Below, piece after piece: positions 49,903 through 60,461 of a DNA stretch of 64,000 bases. Source of the DNA: WHSV01 sp050693895 (GTDB lineage: Bacteria; Actinomycetota; CADDZG01; WHSQ01); assembly GCA_050693895.1 (NCBI GenBank), contig JBOGWS010000104.1, positions 13,994 to 77,993 on the forward strand, written 5' to 3'. The position numbers and the translations under genes are program-made. Numbering within the stretch: position 1 is the first letter of the stretch; each line of letters opens with the position of its first letter. Below the pieces are notes generated by a model, which ran no database searches, was not told where the DNA came from, and saw only the letters and a program-made list of their open reading frames with translations.

Positions 49903-50686
49903 ACGAATCATTCCCTGCCTCGATGTAGACAAGGGCCGCGTCGTGAAGGGCGTGAGGTTCGTCGAGCTGCGGGATGCGGGCGACCCCGTGGAGTTGGCGG
50001 CTCGCTACGATGCTGAATCCGCGGACGAGCTCGTCTTTCTCGACATCACGGCGAGCCACGAGAGTCGAGAGCTCATCTACGAGGTGGTCGCCCGGACGGC
50101 CGAGACCGTGTTCATCCCTCTGACGGTGGGCGGCGGCGTCAGGACCGTGGGCGACGTGAGGCGGCTGCTCGAAAGCGGCGCGGACAAGGCGGCGATGAAC
50201 TCGGCGGCGGTGCGGCGGCCGGAGGCGATTACCGAGTCGGCGGACGAGTTCGGCTCGCAGGCGATCGTTGTCGCCATCGACGCGCGGAACTCGGGCGAGG
50301 GGACCTGGGAGGTCTTCGTCGACGGCGGACGCACCCCCACGGGCCTGGACGCGGTGCGATGGGCGCGCAGAGCCGAGGAGCTGGGGGCGGGCGAGATCCT
50401 GCTTACCTCGATGGACCGGGATGGTACGAGCGAGGGATTCGACCTCGAACTCACGCGGTCGGTAAGTGGCGCCGTCGGCATCCCGGTGATCGCCTCCGGG
50501 GGCGCGGGGACGCCGGACCACCTCGCGGATGCCGTGGACCCCGCGCGCGGCGATGCAGAAGCTGCTCTCGCCGCATCCGTGTTTCATTTCGGAACCTTCT
50601 CGGTAACAGATGCGAAACGGGCACTAGAGCGCCGCAACCTCCCAGTTAGGATGCCGGCGTACGAACGGAAGGCAGACGATCGATGA
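49892..50686 (+). CDS. hisF: Imidazole glycerol phosphate synthase cyclase subunit HisF
   Basis: 264 residues, TIM barrel. AKRIIPCLDVDKGRVVKGV with catalytic Asp, FLDITASHE, GGGVRTV, VAIDARNS and LTSMDRDGTSEGFD (second Asp) are all present. It takes ammonia from HisH. It overlaps hisA by 11 bases and the M24 gene by 4. Confidence 0.96.
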   Translation: MVAKRIIPCLDVDKGRVVKGVRFVELRDAGDPVELAARYDAESADELVFLDITASHESRELIYEVVARTAETVFIPLTVGGGVRTVGDVRRLLESGADKAAMNSAAVRRPEAITESADEFGSQAIVVAIDARNSGEGTWEVFVDGGRTPTGLDAVRWARRAEELGAGEILLTSMDRDGTSEGFDLELTRSVSGAVGIPVIASGGAGTPDHLADAVDPARGDAEAALAASVFHFGTFSVTDAKRALERRNLPVRMPAYERKADDR

Positions 50687-51852
50687 CCACCCATCTGTTG
50701 TACGACAGCGCCACGCGGAGTCCAGAGGTCCGCCACGAGATCTCGGAAAATATCGGCGACGAAGTCGCCTTCCTGGATCACGACGGTCATCGAATAGTCG
50801 CGGGGCCCAGTCTCGAAGCGGAGGTTTTCGCCAAAAGGGAGGACGTCGTCGATGAGTTCTGGAGCTACATCGATCTTGGCCTCGAGGCCCTGAGGGCCGA
50901 CGACGGTGTCCCGGCCACCGCCATCGGCGCCGAGCTCGTTGTTCGGGCCGTTCAAAGACTCGGGGTCGACGAGGTCATCGTGCCGCCCACGTTCCGCGTC
51001 CAGGTCGCCGACCTCCTTCGAGCGCGCGGAGTGCAGGTGATCGTCGACTCCGACTCGTGGGCCGCCCGTCGTCGCCGCAAGACGCCCGCCGAGCTCGAGG
51101 GCTGCGAGCGGGCCCAGCGCTCCGCGGAAGTCGCCATGCTCAGCGCCGCTCGCATGCTGCGCGAAGCCGAGCCCACGACGGAGGGTCGCCTTAGGTTCGA
51201 GGGTGAGATCCTCACCGCCGAGTGGGTGCGCGAGGCTATGACCGCGGTGTTGGTGCAGCAGGGGACCGACTCAGACGAGATCATCGTGCAGTCGGGCGAC
51301 GCGTGCCTGAAGGGTCACGACCCCGGATCGGGCCCCATACTGCCCAACGAGTCGTGCATCATCGACGTATTCCCTCACGACCGCCGTACCGGGACGTTCT
51401 CTGACATGACCCGCACCTTCGTTCCCGGCCGTCCCTCCGACGACCTCGTCAAGCTCCACCACCACTGCAGGGAGGCTCTGAGCTTGGCGCTCGATGCCTG
51501 CCGGCCGGGCACCGACGACCTCTACGGGCGTGTGGCGGACTTCATGAACTCGCACGGGCACCCGAGCCAGCTGCACCCGCGCGGGGCGGGCTCGGCCGGG
51601 GCGGGCTCGGCCGGACCGCAGACTAATCAGGGCTTCTTCCACGCTCTCGGCCACGGCGTGGGGCTCGAGGTACACGAACGCCCGTTCTTGGGCCGGCGTT
51701 GCGAGGCACTGGTGCCGGGCGACGTCATCGCGTTGGAGCCGGGTCTTTACTACGAGGGCGTTGGGGGAGTGCGGCTCGAGGACACGGTTCTGATCACCGA
51801 CGACGGGTTCGAGTTCTTCACGGACCCCTATCCCTACGATCTCGAGCCGTGA
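50683..51852 (+). CDS. M24 family metallopeptidase (Xaa-Pro aminopeptidase-like)
   Basis: 389 residues. Pita-bread fold with the five metal ligands in order: Asp in IIDVFPHD, Asp in FSDMTRTF, His in HALGHGVGLEVHERP, Glu in ALEPGLYYE and Glu in VRLEDTVL. The N-terminal 150 residues match the creatinase-like domain only loosely. A GC element (300-315) with a duplicated half sits just before the active-site His. It lies between hisF and hisI with four-base overlaps on both sides, so it is translated with the histidine enzymes; no link to the pathway is known to me. Confidence 0.85.
   Translation: MTTHLLYDSATRSPEVRHEISENIGDEVAFLDHDGHRIVAGPSLEAEVFAKREDVVDEFWSYIDLGLEALRADDGVPATAIGAELVVRAVQRLGVDEVIVPPTFRVQVADLLRARGVQVIVDSDSWAARRRRKTPAELEGCERAQRSAEVAMLSAARMLREAEPTTEGRLRFEGEILTAEWVREAMTAVLVQQGTDSDEIIVQSGDACLKGHDPGSGPILPNESCIIDVFPHDRRTGTFSDMTRTFVPGRPSDDLVKLHHHCREALSLALDACRPGTDDLYGRVADFMNSHGHPSQLHPRGAGSAGAGSAGPQTNQGFFHALGHGVGLEVHERPFLGRRCEALVPGDVIALEPGLYYEGVGGVRLEDTVLITDDGFEFFTDPYPYDLEP
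51581..51627 (+). repeat. GC hairpin element with duplicated left half in the M24 gene
   Basis: GGGGCGGGCTCGGCC appears twice in a row before GGACCGCAGACTAAT, giving one full subfamily A element plus a left-half copy. Shares the GACTAAT tail with dnaE2. Encodes RGAGSAGAGSAGPQTN. Confidence 0.92.
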
Positions 51853-52217
51853 GCGACGATGCGAACCCAGTCCAGTCGGCCGACGACCTGAGCTATGGCC
51901 CGGACGGGCTCCTGCCCGTCGTCGTGCAGGACGCCTCGACCAAAGAAGTGCTCATGCTCGCCTACGCGGACGCCGAGGCGGTGCGCCGGACCATCGACAC
52001 CAAGACGACCTGGTTCTGGAGCCGGTCGCGTCGTGAGTACTGGAACAAGGGAGCGAGTTCCGGCAACCTCCAGACGGTCGTCGAGATTCGCTACGACTGT
52101 GACGCCGACACCCTTCTCGTGCTCGTCGACCCCGCCGGTCCCGCTTGTCACACGGGCGAACGATCGTGCTTCTTCCGGGGTCTCGAGTCGAAAAAGACAG
52201 CCGAACGCCGGGACTAG
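51849..52217 (+). CDS. hisI: Phosphoribosyl-AMP cyclohydrolase
   Basis: 122 residues. LMLAYADAEAVRRT, WFWSRSRREYWNKGASSGN and the zinc Cys residues in IRYDCDADTLLV and GPACHTGERSCF match HisI. HisE (the preceding pyrophosphohydrolase step) is not fused and not in view. GTG start overlapping the M24 gene; trpE begins three bases after it. Confidence 0.94.
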   Translation: MSDDANPVQSADDLSYGPDGLLPVVVQDASTKEVLMLAYADAEAVRRTIDTKTTWFWSRSRREYWNKGASSGNLQTVVEIRYDCDADTLLVLVDPAGPACHTGERSCFFRGLESKKTAERRD

Positions 52218-52220
52218 ACC

Positions 52221-53759
<1,539 letters not shown>

Positions 53760-53867
53760 ACTCGTCCCTTAGGCTTACGCAAGGCATTTTTCGGGCCCGA
53801 GGCCTAACCTCATCGTTCAACCGTTCCGATGAAAACCACCATGGGCCTCCGAGGGGGAGCTTCGTCG

Positions 53868-55475
53868 ATGACTGAGGGAGTTGGATTCACCGAGTCGCTG
53901 GTCGAGCGAGCCCCGGTGGTCTTCTTCCGTCGCACCTCGGATCTGGACCTCGTCACCTACGTGAGCGCCAACTCGGCCAAGGTGCTGGGCTACGATCCCG
54001 CCGAGCTCGTCGGACGGCCGGGGGTCTGGGACGCGCGCATCCACGACGAGGATCGCCGGTGGTACCGCCGGGGTCTCGAGAGCGTCGTCAGCAGCGGCCA
54101 GAGCGAGGCGGAGTATCGCTGGTTGCGACCGGATGGGACCCCCATCTGGCTCCACTGCATCGAGTACCCGGACCGGGATGATACAGGCGAATTGGTGGGC
54201 ACACTCGGCTACGCGACCGACGTGACCGAGCGAATGACGGTGCTCGCAGTGCTCCGGGGTGCACACGCCGAGATGCAGACCCTGAATGACGACCTGGCGC
54301 AGGCCCGCGACTCAGCCGAATCCGCGAACCGCGCCAAGAGCGAGTTTCTCTCGGGCATGAGCCACGAGATCAGGACCCCGCTCAACGCGATCCTCGGCTT
54401 CGCCCAGCTCCTAGGCATGGCGCGGCTGGGCGAGGACGAGCGGGAGGGCGTGGACGAGATCCTCAAGGGGGGTCGGCACCTTTTGAGCCTCGTAGACGAG
54501 GTGCTGGACATTGCCAGAATCGAGGCCGGCAATCTCTCGCTGAGCATCGAGCCGGTGCTACTCGACGAGGTCTGCCAGGAATGCATCGCCCTGGTGCGGC
54601 CACTGGCATCAACGAACGATGTGACCCTCGACGATCCGGACTTCGTCGACGGTCACTTCGTGATGGCCGACAGGCAGAGGGTCAAGCAGGTGCTTCTTAA
54701 CCTGCTGAGCAACGCCATCAAGTACAACCGCCCCCAGGGGTCGGTGTCGCTGCGGATTCAGGCCAAGGGCGAGCAGGTGGCCGTGAGCGTGCGCGACACG
54801 GGGATGGGAATCCCCCGCAACAAGATGGAAGCATTGTTCAAACCGTTCGACCGTTTGGGGGCCGAGCAGACCCTGATCGAGGGAACCGGTCTCGGCCTTG
54901 CACTCTCACGGCGGCTGGTCGAGGCCATGGACGGTCGCATCACGGTGTCCTCGAAGCCGGGCGAGGGGTCGGTCTTCTCGGTGCACCTCGCCTGCGCGGA
55001 TGTACCGGAGCCCCTGGCCGCGCCCACGGACGTAAAGGGCCCCGGAGAGGTCGAGTTCGACCTGCTGCCCGAGCGAACGATCATCTACGTCGAGGACAAC
55101 CTCAGCAACCTCAAGCTCGTCGAGCACATCCTCGAGCGACGGCCCCGGGTCAAGCTTCATGCGGCTCTGCAGGGCCGCATGGGGCTCGATCTCATTCGCC
55201 AACACCACCCCGAACTCGTTCTTCTGGACTTGAACCTGGCGGACATCGACGGCGCCGATGTGCTCAAGAGCCTCATGGAGAACCCGCAAACGGCGGGCAT
55301 TCCCGTGGTCGTCATCAGCGCCGACGCGACGGAGAGGCGCGTTCAAGAGCTAATCGACGCCGGCGCGCGCGAATACCTCACCAAGCCGCTCGACGTCGGG
55401 CGCTTTCTAGCCGTGCTCGACTCGCTTCTGTGGCCGGGTCAGGACTCTACGAAGACGATGCGCAGATCGGGATGA
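53868..55475 (+). CDS. Soluble PAS hybrid histidine kinase
   Basis: 535 residues. No membrane segment. PAS domain (about 10-130, ending YATDVTERM), HisKA with SHEIRTPLNAILGF (His about 166), HATPase_c with N box (LLNLLSNAIKYNR), DTGMGIP and GTGLGLALSRRLVE, and a C-terminal receiver with YVEDN, Asp in LLDLNL and Lys in TKPLD. ATG 53868 has GGGGGAG upstream; ATG 53829 is an alternative. It is clearly paralogous to the next gene, which it overlaps by four bases. The gap before it (53760-53867) has an inverted repeat TTAGGC/GCCTAA around CGGGCCCG, function unclear. Confidence 0.92.
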   Translation: MTEGVGFTESLVERAPVVFFRRTSDLDLVTYVSANSAKVLGYDPAELVGRPGVWDARIHDEDRRWYRRGLESVVSSGQSEAEYRWLRPDGTPIWLHCIEYPDRDDTGELVGTLGYATDVTERMTVLAVLRGAHAEMQTLNDDLAQARDSAESANRAKSEFLSGMSHEIRTPLNAILGFAQLLGMARLGEDEREGVDEILKGGRHLLSLVDEVLDIARIEAGNLSLSIEPVLLDEVCQECIALVRPLASTNDVTLDDPDFVDGHFVMADRQRVKQVLLNLLSNAIKYNRPQGSVSLRIQAKGEQVAVSVRDTGMGIPRNKMEALFKPFDRLGAEQTLIEGTGLGLALSRRLVEAMDGRITVSSKPGEGSVFSVHLACADVPEPLAAPTDVKGPGEVEFDLLPERTIIYVEDNLSNLKLVEHILERRPRVKLHAALQGRMGLDLIRQHHPELVLLDLNLADIDGADVLKSLMENPQTAGIPVVVISADATERRVQELIDAGAREYLTKPLDVGRFLAVLDSLLWPGQDSTKTMRRSG

Positions 55476-58225
55476 GACGAAGCGGTTGGGCCGATCTCTC
55501 GCTCGGCCGCAAGGGCGTCGTTGTTGTCGCCCTCCCCCTGGTGGCGTTGGTCGTCAGCACTTTGACCTATCTGTGGGTCGAACGCGAAGAGGAACGGTTG
55601 CAGGAGGGTGTTGCGCGCACCTTCGACGTGCGAGACGAGATCCAGCAGGTGGCCCGGCTATTGCTCACCGCGGAGACCGGTGCGCGCGGCTTTGTTCTGA
55701 CGATGGATGAATCCTTCCTGGGTCCCTACGAGCGCGCCGTAGATGAGTTGCCGTCCGGACTAGAGAGGTTGAGTGACCTCGTCGAAGACAACCCCGACCA
55801 GAATCAGCGAGCCGCGCGTATCGAGGACCTCGCGGACGAACGATTGGCCCTCATGGGCCAACTGGTCGGGTCGGCGGATGGAGCGATGACCGCCGCCCGG
55901 AGAGACGATCTGCTGACCGAGTCCAAGGCCGTCCAGGACCGGCTGCTGGCAGAGTTGAGCGCGATGCGGCAAGAGGAGAACCGACTCCTGGCGATCCGCA
56001 TTCGCAACGTCGACCGGATACAGGATGCTGCACTGCTCGCCATCGCCGGTGGAGGCCTTCTGGGTCTGCTTGGAGGACTTGCCGCGATGGCGATGTTCAC
56101 GAGTGGAGTGGTGAAGCGCGTACAGCGGCTCGAGGATAACGCGCGCCGTATCGACGAGGGCCGGGACCTGCTCCCCATGGCGCGGGCGAACGACGAGATA
56201 GGCCGGCTCGGCAAGCAGATCGAAGCCTCGGGAAGTCTGCTGGACGCACGTCAATCCGAGCTTCATGAGGCGCGGACGTTTCTCGAGCAACTGATAGAGC
56301 GCAGCCCCGTCATCATCTTTCGGCGCGATCCCAAGAACCTGAGAACGACGTTCATCAGCTCGAACATCGAGCGAATCCTCGGTTACACCCCCAAGGAGAT
56401 GATCGAGGACGAGGACCTGTGGTCCGAGAGTGTCCACCGGGACGACATCGACCGAGTCGATGGGCAGACGCGAGAGGCGTTGCAGAGCGGCGCCACGAGC
56501 CTGACTCGTCCGCGCTTTCGCTTCAAGCGAAAGGACGGGGATTGGGTGTGGCTCGAATCGGTCTTGCGAATCGATTACGCGGACGGCGTGGCCAAAGACA
56601 TGCTCGGTTACGCAATGGACGTAACGAACCGTCACATGATCGAGGAGGAACTGGCCGAGAGGGAGCTGACGCTCAGCACCATCCTCGACACGTCTCCCGA
56701 TGTGATCGTCATCACCGACGAGCTCGGGAGCCGTCGCTACGTGAGTCCGTCGATCACAGATACGCTCGGTTACACGGTCGAGGAGGCACTCGGCGGCGGG
56801 CCCGAGGCCGTGCATCCGGAGGATCGACGGCTGGCGGTAGAGCAGGTCCGGCGCGCCTCGGCCGGGGAGACGGCCGTGAGGGCGCGCTATCGGATGCGGC
56901 ACAAGGACGGACGGTGGGTGTGGTTGGACGTGCGCGCTCAGCGTTTGGTCATGCAGGACACAGGCGATCGCAAGAAGCGAGACGAGATCATCCTGTACGC
57001 GCGCGAGGTCACTGCACAGGTTGAACTGGAGGACGAACTGAGACGCGCGCGAGATGAAGCCGAGAGCTCGTCGCGCGCGAAGAGCGAGTTCCTGTCGCGC
57101 ATGAGTCACGAGTTGAGGACGCCGCTGAACGCAATACTGGGTTTCGCGCAGATACTCCAGATGGAGGGGCTTGACGACTTCTCTAAGGACAGCGTGGAGG
57201 AGATCCTCAAAGGAGGACGCCATCTACTCGACCTGATCAACGAGGTGCTCGACATCGCGCGGATCGAGACGGGGAAGCTCGGACTTTCTCTCGAACCGGT
57301 ACAGCTCAACGCGGTCGTTCACGAGAGCATGGGACTCGTGCGCCCGCTAGCCGCTCCGCGCGGGATCGTTCTGAAAGGCCCCACAGACATCCCGAGCAGC
57401 TGGTATGTCATGGCGGACAGGCAGCGCGTCAAACAGGTGCTCTTGAACCTGCTGTCGAACGCGGTGAAGTACAACCGCTCGGGCGGGCACGTCGAGTTGA
57501 CGTGCGAGCCGACGGAGCAGGGTCACATGCACATCAAGGTTGCCGACACGGGGCCCGGAATCCCTCCCGAGCGAATGGATCTTCTCTTCAGTCCATTTGA
57601 ACGGTTGGGTGCCGAACACACGGGGATCGAGGGAACGGGACTCGGCCTTGCGTTGACGAAGGTGCTCATCGAGGCGATGGGTGGGGCGATTCATGTCGAG
57701 AGCTCGCCGGAACGCGGGAGCAAGTTCACCGTCAGCCTGCTGCTTGTCGAGGAACCCACGGACCGCTTGAATGTCGTCGCGCTGCCCACCGAGGCGGACG
57801 CGAGCGCGAGGCCCTCGCGAACGCTCCTCTATATCGAGGACAACCTCTCCAATCTCAAGCTCGTCGAGCACATCCTCGCGCGGCGTCCCGAGGTGAGGCT
57901 CCACGCCGCGATGCAGGGCCGGCTGGGGCTGGAGCTGATACGGGAGCATCACCCCGATCTCGTCCTGCTCGATCTCAACCTGCCGGATATCTCGGGGGCC
58001 GAGGTTCTCTCTACGATGAGGGACGATGTGTCGACTCGGGATATCCCTGTCGTTATCATCAGCGCTGATGCGACGAGGCACCAGATCGACCGCCTGATGG
58101 AGGCAGGTGCCCGGGCATACATGACCAAGCCTCTCGACGTGAAGCGTTTTCTGGATGTCGTGGATGAATCGCTCGAGGACGACACGCTCAACGGATCGCG
58201 CACCGAGGCCGATGACAGGCGTTAA
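55472..58225 (+). CDS. Membrane CHASE3-PAS-PAS hybrid histidine kinase
   Basis: 917 residues. One membrane helix (about 15-35), an extracellular CHASE3-like helical sensor (35-185, with ETGARGFVLTMDESFL), a second helix (186-210), a HAMP-like segment, two PAS domains (about 270-395 and 395-520), HisKA with SHELRTPLNAILGF (His about 545), HATPase_c (NLLSNAVKYNR, GTGLGLALTKVL) and a receiver (YIEDN, LLDLNL, TKPLD). Kinase and receiver are close copies of the preceding gene, so a duplication is likely. Signal unknown. Confidence 0.93.
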   Translation: MRRSGWADLSLGRKGVVVVALPLVALVVSTLTYLWVEREEERLQEGVARTFDVRDEIQQVARLLLTAETGARGFVLTMDESFLGPYERAVDELPSGLERLSDLVEDNPDQNQRAARIEDLADERLALMGQLVGSADGAMTAARRDDLLTESKAVQDRLLAELSAMRQEENRLLAIRIRNVDRIQDAALLAIAGGGLLGLLGGLAAMAMFTSGVVKRVQRLEDNARRIDEGRDLLPMARANDEIGRLGKQIEASGSLLDARQSELHEARTFLEQLIERSPVIIFRRDPKNLRTTFISSNIERILGYTPKEMIEDEDLWSESVHRDDIDRVDGQTREALQSGATSLTRPRFRFKRKDGDWVWLESVLRIDYADGVAKDMLGYAMDVTNRHMIEEELAERELTLSTILDTSPDVIVITDELGSRRYVSPSITDTLGYTVEEALGGGPEAVHPEDRRLAVEQVRRASAGETAVRARYRMRHKDGRWVWLDVRAQRLVMQDTGDRKKRDEIILYAREVTAQVELEDELRRARDEAESSSRAKSEFLSRMSHELRTPLNAILGFAQILQMEGLDDFSKDSVEEILKGGRHLLDLINEVLDIARIETGKLGLSLEPVQLNAVVHESMGLVRPLAAPRGIVLKGPTDIPSSWYVMADRQRVKQVLLNLLSNAVKYNRSGGHVELTCEPTEQGHMHIKVADTGPGIPPERMDLLFSPFERLGAEHTGIEGTGLGLALTKVLIEAMGGAIHVESSPERGSKFTVSLLLVEEPTDRLNVVALPTEADASARPSRTLLYIEDNLSNLKLVEHILARRPEVRLHAAMQGRLGLELIREHHPDLVLLDLNLPDISGAEVLSTMRDDVSTRDIPVVIISADATRHQIDRLMEAGARAYMTKPLDVKRFLDVVDESLEDDTLNGSRTEADDRR

Positions 58226-58244
58226 CGTGCCAAAGGACTGATCA

Positions 58245-58637
58245 GTGACGGCTAGGGTTCTATATCTGGATGACAATCCGTCCAACGTCAAGTTGATGCG
58301 GATGGTCATGTCGATGCGAGGCGATACGGTGCTGACGGTTGCAGCCGACGGGGCTCGCGGTCTGGCCAGAGCTCGCAGCGAGCCGTTCGATCTCGTTCTC
58401 GTAGACCTGTACCTTCCCGATGCTCGCGGCGACGAGGTTCTGCGGCAATTGCGTTCGCACGAGTCAACGGCGGCGCTGCCGGCGGTGGTCGTGAGCGCCG
58501 AAGACGATGCCACGGTGGTACAGCAGGCGATGCAAGCCGGAGCCGACGCCTACATCACGAAGCCGTTCAACGTCGCCGAGTTGCTCGAGGTCGTCGACGG
58601 CCTGCTCGCGCAGCCCGTGCAGCCCAAGAACTCATGA
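58245..58637 (+). CDS. Single-domain response regulator
   Basis: 130 residues, one receiver domain only: YLDDNPSN for the acidic pocket, Asp in VLVDLYLP, and Lys in ITKPFN. No output domain, so it may relay phosphate between the kinases and the next protein. GTG start 19 bases after the kinase gene; ATGA overlap with the HD-GYP gene. Confidence 0.92.
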   Translation: MTARVLYLDDNPSNVKLMRMVMSMRGDTVLTVAADGARGLARARSEPFDLVLVDLYLPDARGDEVLRQLRSHESTAALPAVVVSAEDDATVVQQAMQAGADAYITKPFNVAELLEVVDGLLAQPVQPKNS

Positions 58638-59659
58638 TCGGCCCGCGCGTTCTCGTCGTCGACGATCAACCGGCGAACGCGAGGCTTCTCGAAAGGATTC
58701 TGAAGTCGAACGGATACCCGGAGGTACTCACGACCACGGAATCCTCAGAGGTCCCCCAGATCTACAGGACGTACAGGCCGGACCTCATCTTGCTGGACCT
58801 GCACATGCCTGTGATGGACGGCTTCGAGGTACTGGAGCGGCTTCAGGCCATTACTGAGGGGGAGGCCTACCTACCGATTGTCGTGCTCACCGCAGACATA
58901 ACGCCGGAGGCCCGGCGAAGGGCCCTCGCGACGGGGGCGAAGGACTTTCTCATCAAACCCTTCGACGCGGCGGAGGTCGTTCTTCGAATACACAACCTGT
59001 TGGAGACGCGCCGGCTACATCAGCGGTTGTCCGACCGAAACCGTGATCTCGAGATCAGGGTTTCCGAGCGCACCGAGCAGCTGGAAAGCGCTCGGCTCGA
59101 GATCCTCGAGCGCCTCGCCATCGCAGCCGAATTCCGGGATGACGACACAGGTGAGCACGTCCACCGTGTCGCCCACAACTCGGCGCTCGTCGCCGGCCGT
59201 CTGGGACTGCGACCCGAGGAAGTGGAGCTGATACGTCGATCGTCGACCTTGCACGACATCGGGAAGATCGGAATACCGGACGCCATCCTTCTGAAGCCGG
59301 GGAAGCTAACCGCGGACGAATTCACCACCATCAAGACGCACACCGTTATCGGATCCCAGATCCTTGGTGGCAGCGAGGTGCCCCCTCTCAGATGGGCGGA
59401 GGAGATCGCGCGGACGCACCACGAGCGCTGGAACGGCTCGGGCTATCCGAAGGGTCTATCGGGCGAGAGCATTCCGATCGCGGGCCGCATCGTGACGGTC
59501 GCGGACGTCTTCGACGCCCTGACTCACGACCGTCCCTACAAGAGAGCGTGGTCGGTCACCGACGCCGTGGCCGAGATCGAGTCGCAGTCGGGGAGGCAGT
59601 TCGACCCCTCCGTCGTCGCCGCCTTCCTCGATGTGACCAAGAGCGCCCGGGCGAGCTGA
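58634..59659 (+). CDS. Receiver-HD-GYP cyclic-di-GMP phosphodiesterase
   Basis: 341 residues. Receiver (about 1-125; VVDDQPANA, Asp in LLDLHMP, Lys in IKPFD), a short coiled coil (about 130-165), then an HD-GYP domain: the HD pair in STLHDIGKIGIPDAIL, HHERWNGSGYPKGL and VADVFDALTHDRPY. It would break down c-di-GMP as output of the kinase module. Confidence 0.94.
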   Translation: MIGPRVLVVDDQPANARLLERILKSNGYPEVLTTTESSEVPQIYRTYRPDLILLDLHMPVMDGFEVLERLQAITEGEAYLPIVVLTADITPEARRRALATGAKDFLIKPFDAAEVVLRIHNLLETRRLHQRLSDRNRDLEIRVSERTEQLESARLEILERLAIAAEFRDDDTGEHVHRVAHNSALVAGRLGLRPEEVELIRRSSTLHDIGKIGIPDAILLKPGKLTADEFTTIKTHTVIGSQILGGSEVPPLRWAEEIARTHHERWNGSGYPKGLSGESIPIAGRIVTVADVFDALTHDRPYKRAWSVTDAVAEIESQSGRQFDPSVVAAFLDVTKSARAS

Positions 59660-59672
59660 CGACCCGGGCGGC

Positions 59673-60440
59673 GTGAAACTTAGCGCGCTCCTCGCCGGCG
59701 CATCGATCGTCGTGCTCGGTTGCTCCGCGAGCCCCTCGTCCGAGGTCGCGCGGCCCGACGCGCCCGGCCCCCCCGACCCCCGGCCGGAGGTCATCGAACG
59801 ACACGCGACCCAGTTTGCGGACGAGCTTCCCGAGCGCCCGCCCGGCAGCAACGAGGAGCAGGTCGCGGCGAGCTACATCCTCGGCTTCCTTCAGCAGGCG
59901 GGCTACCCGGGACGGCTCGACGGGGTCCCGGTTGCGGATCTCGTGCGTTCGACCAACGTCATCGGAACCCCTCCTGAGGGTGCCACCCCGGAGTACCTCG
60001 TTGCGGTTCCCTACGGGACACCCCCGAACCAGGCGCTCGACGCCCGTTCGATCGGCGTTTTTCTGGAGGTCGCTCGCGCGCTCAGCGTGCGCGGGCTTGA
60101 CCATCCGGTGGAGTTCGTGGCGCTCGGCGCCGAGTTCGCCGAACAGGAGAGGGGAACACTCGGCTCGGTCGCCATGGCGTCGTTGCTGCACGAGGAGTCG
60201 TTCGAGCCGCAGATCATCTACCTGTCCCCGGTCCTGTCGGGCGACGTCTTGTACGCGCAGGGACCTCTCGCGGGTGAGTTCGAACCGGACGAGGTGGCCA
60301 ACGAACCCGCTCCGGACCGGGTCGCCCGCGCGGCGGCGGACGTCTACCGGACCGAGGGATTCGACGTCACGATCGTCGACGGGAACGCGGCAGAGGCGGC
60401 GGACACCTTGATCGAGTTCCTGTCCGAGCACTTCCGTTAG
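59673..60440 (+). CDS. Lipoprotein with degenerate M28-peptidase-like fold
   Basis: 255 residues. Signal peptide with lipobox VVLGC (Cys17), a Pro-rich linker, then a region resembling M28 aminopeptidases at its start (RPPGSNEEQVAASYILGFLQQAGY in part) and in EFVALGAEFAEQERGTLGS, where active members have a HxD, D and EE metal set. Those ligands are not visible, so it is probably inactive or binds something else. GTG start 13 bases after the HD-GYP gene. LspA at 35774 would process it. Confidence 0.72.
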   Translation: MKLSALLAGASIVVLGCSASPSSEVARPDAPGPPDPRPEVIERHATQFADELPERPPGSNEEQVAASYILGFLQQAGYPGRLDGVPVADLVRSTNVIGTPPEGATPEYLVAVPYGTPPNQALDARSIGVFLEVARALSVRGLDHPVEFVALGAEFAEQERGTLGSVAMASLLHEESFEPQIIYLSPVLSGDVLYAQGPLAGEFEPDEVANEPAPDRVARAAADVYRTEGFDVTIVDGNAAEAADTLIEFLSEHFR

Positions 60441-60461
60441 CGACGGTTAACCTCGCGCGCG

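Noticed and set aside
53760..53867. trp attenuator
   Set aside because: It lies after trpE, has no leader peptide with Trp codons, and the inverted repeat is short.
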